From: Calditrichia bacterium
Lineage (GTDB): Bacteria > Calditrichota > Calditrichia > RBG-13-44-9 > J042
Direction: 5' to 3'
NCBI GenBank assembly: GCA_030430345.1
Contig: JAUIFT010000068.1
Coordinates: 1 to 8,570, forward strand
Length of the DNA: 8,570 bases
Below the pieces are notes generated by a model that was given only the letters and a program-made list of their open reading frames with translations, ran no database searches and was not told where the DNA came from. Below, piece after piece: positions 6,453-8,570 of this stretch (position 1 is the first letter of the stretch; each line of letters opens with the position of its first letter). The translations under genes were made by a program, and so were the position numbers.

Positions 6453-7094
6453 TCAGTCATCCATCCAGCGAATTACCTCAAACGCTTCCGCGTACTGACT
6501 GCCGCACTGCACCCCGCGCATCCGCACCTGACTGCGAATAAAGCTTTCGTCGGAATAACCACGCCCGGCAGCAATCTGCGATTGATAACACATAATCGCT
6601 GCCAGCTTTTTAGCGATGTGCGCTTCTTCCAGTTTGATGAAACAGTTGGTGGTCATGGTCAAATTATTCCAGGGCATTTCATAGCCGAGAATGCGAGTGA
6701 ATTTAAAAGCGCGAATCCCCTCATTGGCAATGGTTTGATGATCCTGGTGGACGTCGGAACGGGCCGGCAGCAGCACCAGGTCCGGGGAAATCTGGCTACG
6801 CAGTTTCACCAGATCTTCCAGCAGTTCCTGCCGATACTGAGGAAACTTGCGCACCGGGTAGCGATAGACGAAAAGGTTTTCAGAAGGAATGCCGAGCACT
6901 GCAGAGGCTTTCCGGATTTCCTGGTCGAGGATGTCTTTCGGCAACCCCTCCGGCACGGAATCTTCCGCAATCGAAAAGGCGGCATAATAAACGGATTTTC
7001 CCGCGGCAGTAAATTTGGCGATTGTACCGCCGCAGCCGAACTCGCCGTCATCAGTGTGTGGCCCTAAAACTAATACGCGTTGAATATTTTCCAT
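6453..7094 (-). CDS. PIG-L/LmbE family deacetylase
   Basis: Zinc-dependent N-deacetylase family protein of 213 residues, near the usual 220-240. The motif LGPHTDDGEFGCGGTIAKF (10-28) gives the metal ligands H13 and D16 and the catalytic acid/base D15. The second metal site is DVHQDH (114-119), with H116 and H119. The usual motif is HPDD; here threonine replaces the proline, which is seen in some members. Family enzymes remove acetyl groups from N-acetylglucosamine-type sugars, as in GPI anchors, mycothiol, bacillithiol and lipopeptide glycosides. A sugar substrate fits the context, but the exact one is unknown. No signal peptide, so it is probably cytoplasmic and acts on a precursor. Its ATG is 9 bases after the asparagine-synthase-like stop, with AAAGG upstream as a possible ribosome-binding site, so the two genes are surely one operon. 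A 117-base repeat-bearing gap follows. Confidence 0.9.
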   Translation of the reverse strand: MENIQRVLVLGPHTDDGEFGCGGTIAKFTAAGKSVYYAAFSIAEDSVPEGLPKDILDQEIRKASAVLGIPSENLFVYRYPVRKFPQYRQELLEDLVKLRSQISPDLVLLPARSDVHQDHQTIANEGIRAFKFTRILGYEMPWNNLTMTTNCFIKLEEAHIAKKLAAIMCYQSQIAAGRGYSDESFIRSQVRMRGVQCGSQYAEAFEVIRWMDD

Positions 7095-7103
7095 CTGCCG
7101 CCT

Positions 7104-8570
7104 TTAGCTAAAATAATGTTCGATTTCGGAAGGTCCGTTTATAAATTCGTTGCTGTCGATATACATTTGCTTCCAGATATAAAACCCGGTCAACAGCCAA
7201 ATGTAATTGTAATGCCAGCGCATGCGGGGATGCGGCGGGGCAGCAAAGATTGCCTGAATGTAGTCGTAATTGAAAATGCCGTCCGCACTAACTTTTTCCC
7301 GGGTAAGAATTTTTTCTGCCGTCGCTTTCAAATCCTTCTGATACTGCAGATAGGGATTAAAGGTAAAGCCCCATTTTTTCTTCCGGAGAATTTTTTCCGG
7401 TAAATATGGCTGCATTGCTTTCCGTAAAAGGGATTTGGTTTCATTGAAGCGCATCTTCTGCTGGGCCGGAATGGAAAAGCCCAGTTTTACTAAATCCAGA
7501 TCGAGGAATGGCACTCTTTCTTCCACGGAATTGGCCATGGACATCCGGTCTTCCGTCAACAGGTAGTCGTTGACCATCTTGCTGCGAAATTCGGTTTTAT
7601 AAACTTTGTCGAGGGCGCTGGCTGTGCCGTTGCTGCTAAACAATTCGCGAAAATCGTCAATCACCGGCGCAATCGGTTCGTTTAAAAAAGCCGGGTGATA
7701 AATCTTCTGCCAATGCCGCTGGTCAAAATCCCAGACATTGCGCAAGATCAGGTAGAACTTGGCGATGTTCCCGGTCGCGAGCATCATTTGCACGCCCCGG
7801 CGGTGTTGATCGAGGGCGAGTTTTCCCATGCCGGTTTGTACGGTGTAGCTAAATGCGCTGAGTTTGGAAAACAGGGCAGATTCCAGCCCACGCGGCAGCA
7901 CGCTGTGCAGGCGATTGAAGGGATAGATAAAATTATGAATATCATATCCGGAAAATAATTCATCCCCACCGAGGCCACCCAGCACCACTTTTACATGCCG
8001 GGAAACAAACTGGGACATCAAATAACCCTGCAACAAATTAATCTTCGGCTCTTCCGCATGCCAGATCACCCGGGGAAGGTTTCGCATAGGGCTGAGGTCC
8101 ATCCGCAGGTTCTGGTGATTGGTCTGATAGTGATCGGCAACCAACTGCGCATCGTCATTTTCATCACTGGGCTCGTTAAAGCCGAGGGTGAAGGTGTTGA
8201 TTTTCTCAACGCCGGCCTCCCGCATCATCGCAACGATACTGCTGGAATCCATTCCGCCGGAAAGATAGACGCCGATAGGCACATCGCTGACTAACTGCCG
8301 CTTGACTGCCTGAAAAAGGTATTGAGGAATTTCTTCCAGCCAGTCGGCCTCCGTCTTATTGGGCTCAATACGATAGTTCGGCACAAAGTAGGGGGCGGAT
8401 TTTACAATTTTTCCATCTTCAACAATAGCATAATGGGCCGGGGGCAGGCGAAAGATATTTTTGAATAAAGTTTGCCGCGATTGGGTGTAGCGCAAGTTGA
8501 TCTGCTGATGCAGGGCTTGCGGGTTGATTTCCCGGCTGACCTGTGGATGGAGAAGGATCGCCTTCTGCTC
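7104..8570 (-). CDS. asnB: Asparagine synthase (glutamine-hydrolysing)-like protein, N-terminus cut off by window edge
   Basis: The frame is open to the right edge, giving 488 visible residues and a stop at 7104-7106; an apparent start near 8495 is only an internal TTG leucine codon. Visible residues 1-50 are the end of the glutaminase domain (EQKAILLHPQV, TLFKNIFRLPPAHY). The synthetase domain follows: the pyrophosphate loop YLSGGMDSSS (102-111), TFTLGF (126-131), GGLGGDELFSGY (198-209) and EERVPFLD near the C-terminal third. The catalytic N-terminal Cys2 lies outside the window. The family makes an acyl-adenylate and amidates it with glutamine-derived ammonia. Members inside polysaccharide clusters often amidate sugar acids or other carboxylates rather than aspartate. 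The region that usually reads DEP-x-x-D is EEPKIN here (visible 173-178), so the acceptor may not be aspartate. First visible gene of the block; its promoter is off the window. Confidence 0.88.
   Translation of the reverse strand, partial: EQKAILLHPQVSREINPQALHQQINLRYTQSRQTLFKNIFRLPPAHYAIVEDGKIVKSAPYFVPNYRIEPNKTEADWLEEIPQYLFQAVKRQLVSDVPIGVYLSGGMDSSSIVAMMREAGVEKINTFTLGFNEPSDENDDAQLVADHYQTNHQNLRMDLSPMRNLPRVIWHAEEPKINLLQGYLMSQFVSRHVKVVLGGLGGDELFSGYDIHNFIYPFNRLHSVLPRGLESALFSKLSAFSYTVQTGMGKLALDQHRRGVQMMLATGNIAKFYLILRNVWDFDQRHWQKIYHPAFLNEPIAPVIDDFRELFSSNGTASALDKVYKTEFRSKMVNDYLLTEDRMSMANSVEERVPFLDLDLVKLGFSIPAQQKMRFNETKSLLRKAMQPYLPEKILRKKKWGFTFNPYLQYQKDLKATAEKILTREKVSADGIFNYDYIQAIFAAPPHPRMRWHYNYIWLLTGFYIWKQMYIDSNEFINGPSEIEHYFS

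Noticed and set aside
6351..7067. Long + strand frame opposite the deacetylase gene (238 codons)
   Set aside because: It is antisense to a gene with clear PIG-L motifs, its translation shows no family pattern, and it runs through the repeat gap.
8493..8495. Apparent start codon of the AsnB-like gene
   Set aside because: It is TTG in the middle of a conserved domain, and the frame stays open for 25 more codons to the window edge with AsnB-like residues.

Overview
The window looks like a chromosomal segment from a Gram-negative, respiring bacterium. The CcoG protein has the wording typical of Bacteroidota and their relatives in the FCB group (for example WIYPKKP, APLMKINGQP and NVIERKF). Ribosome-binding sites are weak or absent for several genes, and hairpin or short tandem repeats sit between genes, as in many FCB-group and uncultivated genomes. 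A phylum such as Calditrichota, KSB1 or Ignavibacteriota is possible, but I cannot fix the lineage from this sequence alone.

The left third (119-3253, + strand) carries respiratory and regulatory genes. ccoG and fixH are assembly factors for a cbb3-type cytochrome c oxidase. After a 258-base gap come a two-CBS-domain protein and a single-domain response regulator. These two overlap by one base and are probably translationally coupled. The oxidase subunits ccoN/O/P are not in the window, and neither is the copper ATPase ccoI.

The right two thirds (3304-8570, - strand, read from high to low coordinates) form a convergent block of surface-glycan type. The order is an asparagine-synthase-like amidotransferase (start lies off the right edge), a PIG-L/LmbE deacetylase, a PAPS-type sulfotransferase, a WbqC-family protein and a group-4-like glycosyltransferase. 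Spacings are 9 bases, 117 bases, a 14-base overlap and 45 bases. Together they suggest a pathway that adds a sugar and then deacetylates, sulfates and amidates a glycan or a small glycosylated product. The actual product cannot be read from the sequence.

Non-coding structure is concentrated at gene boundaries: an imperfect hairpin repeat before ccoG (28-81), a hairpin between ccoG and fixH (1568-1609), a short palindrome in the last codons of the response regulator (3233-3246), and a composite of heptad repeats plus two hairpins between the deacetylase and sulfotransferase genes (6346-6432). I saw no tRNA, rRNA, CRISPR array, insertion sequence or clear intrinsic terminator.
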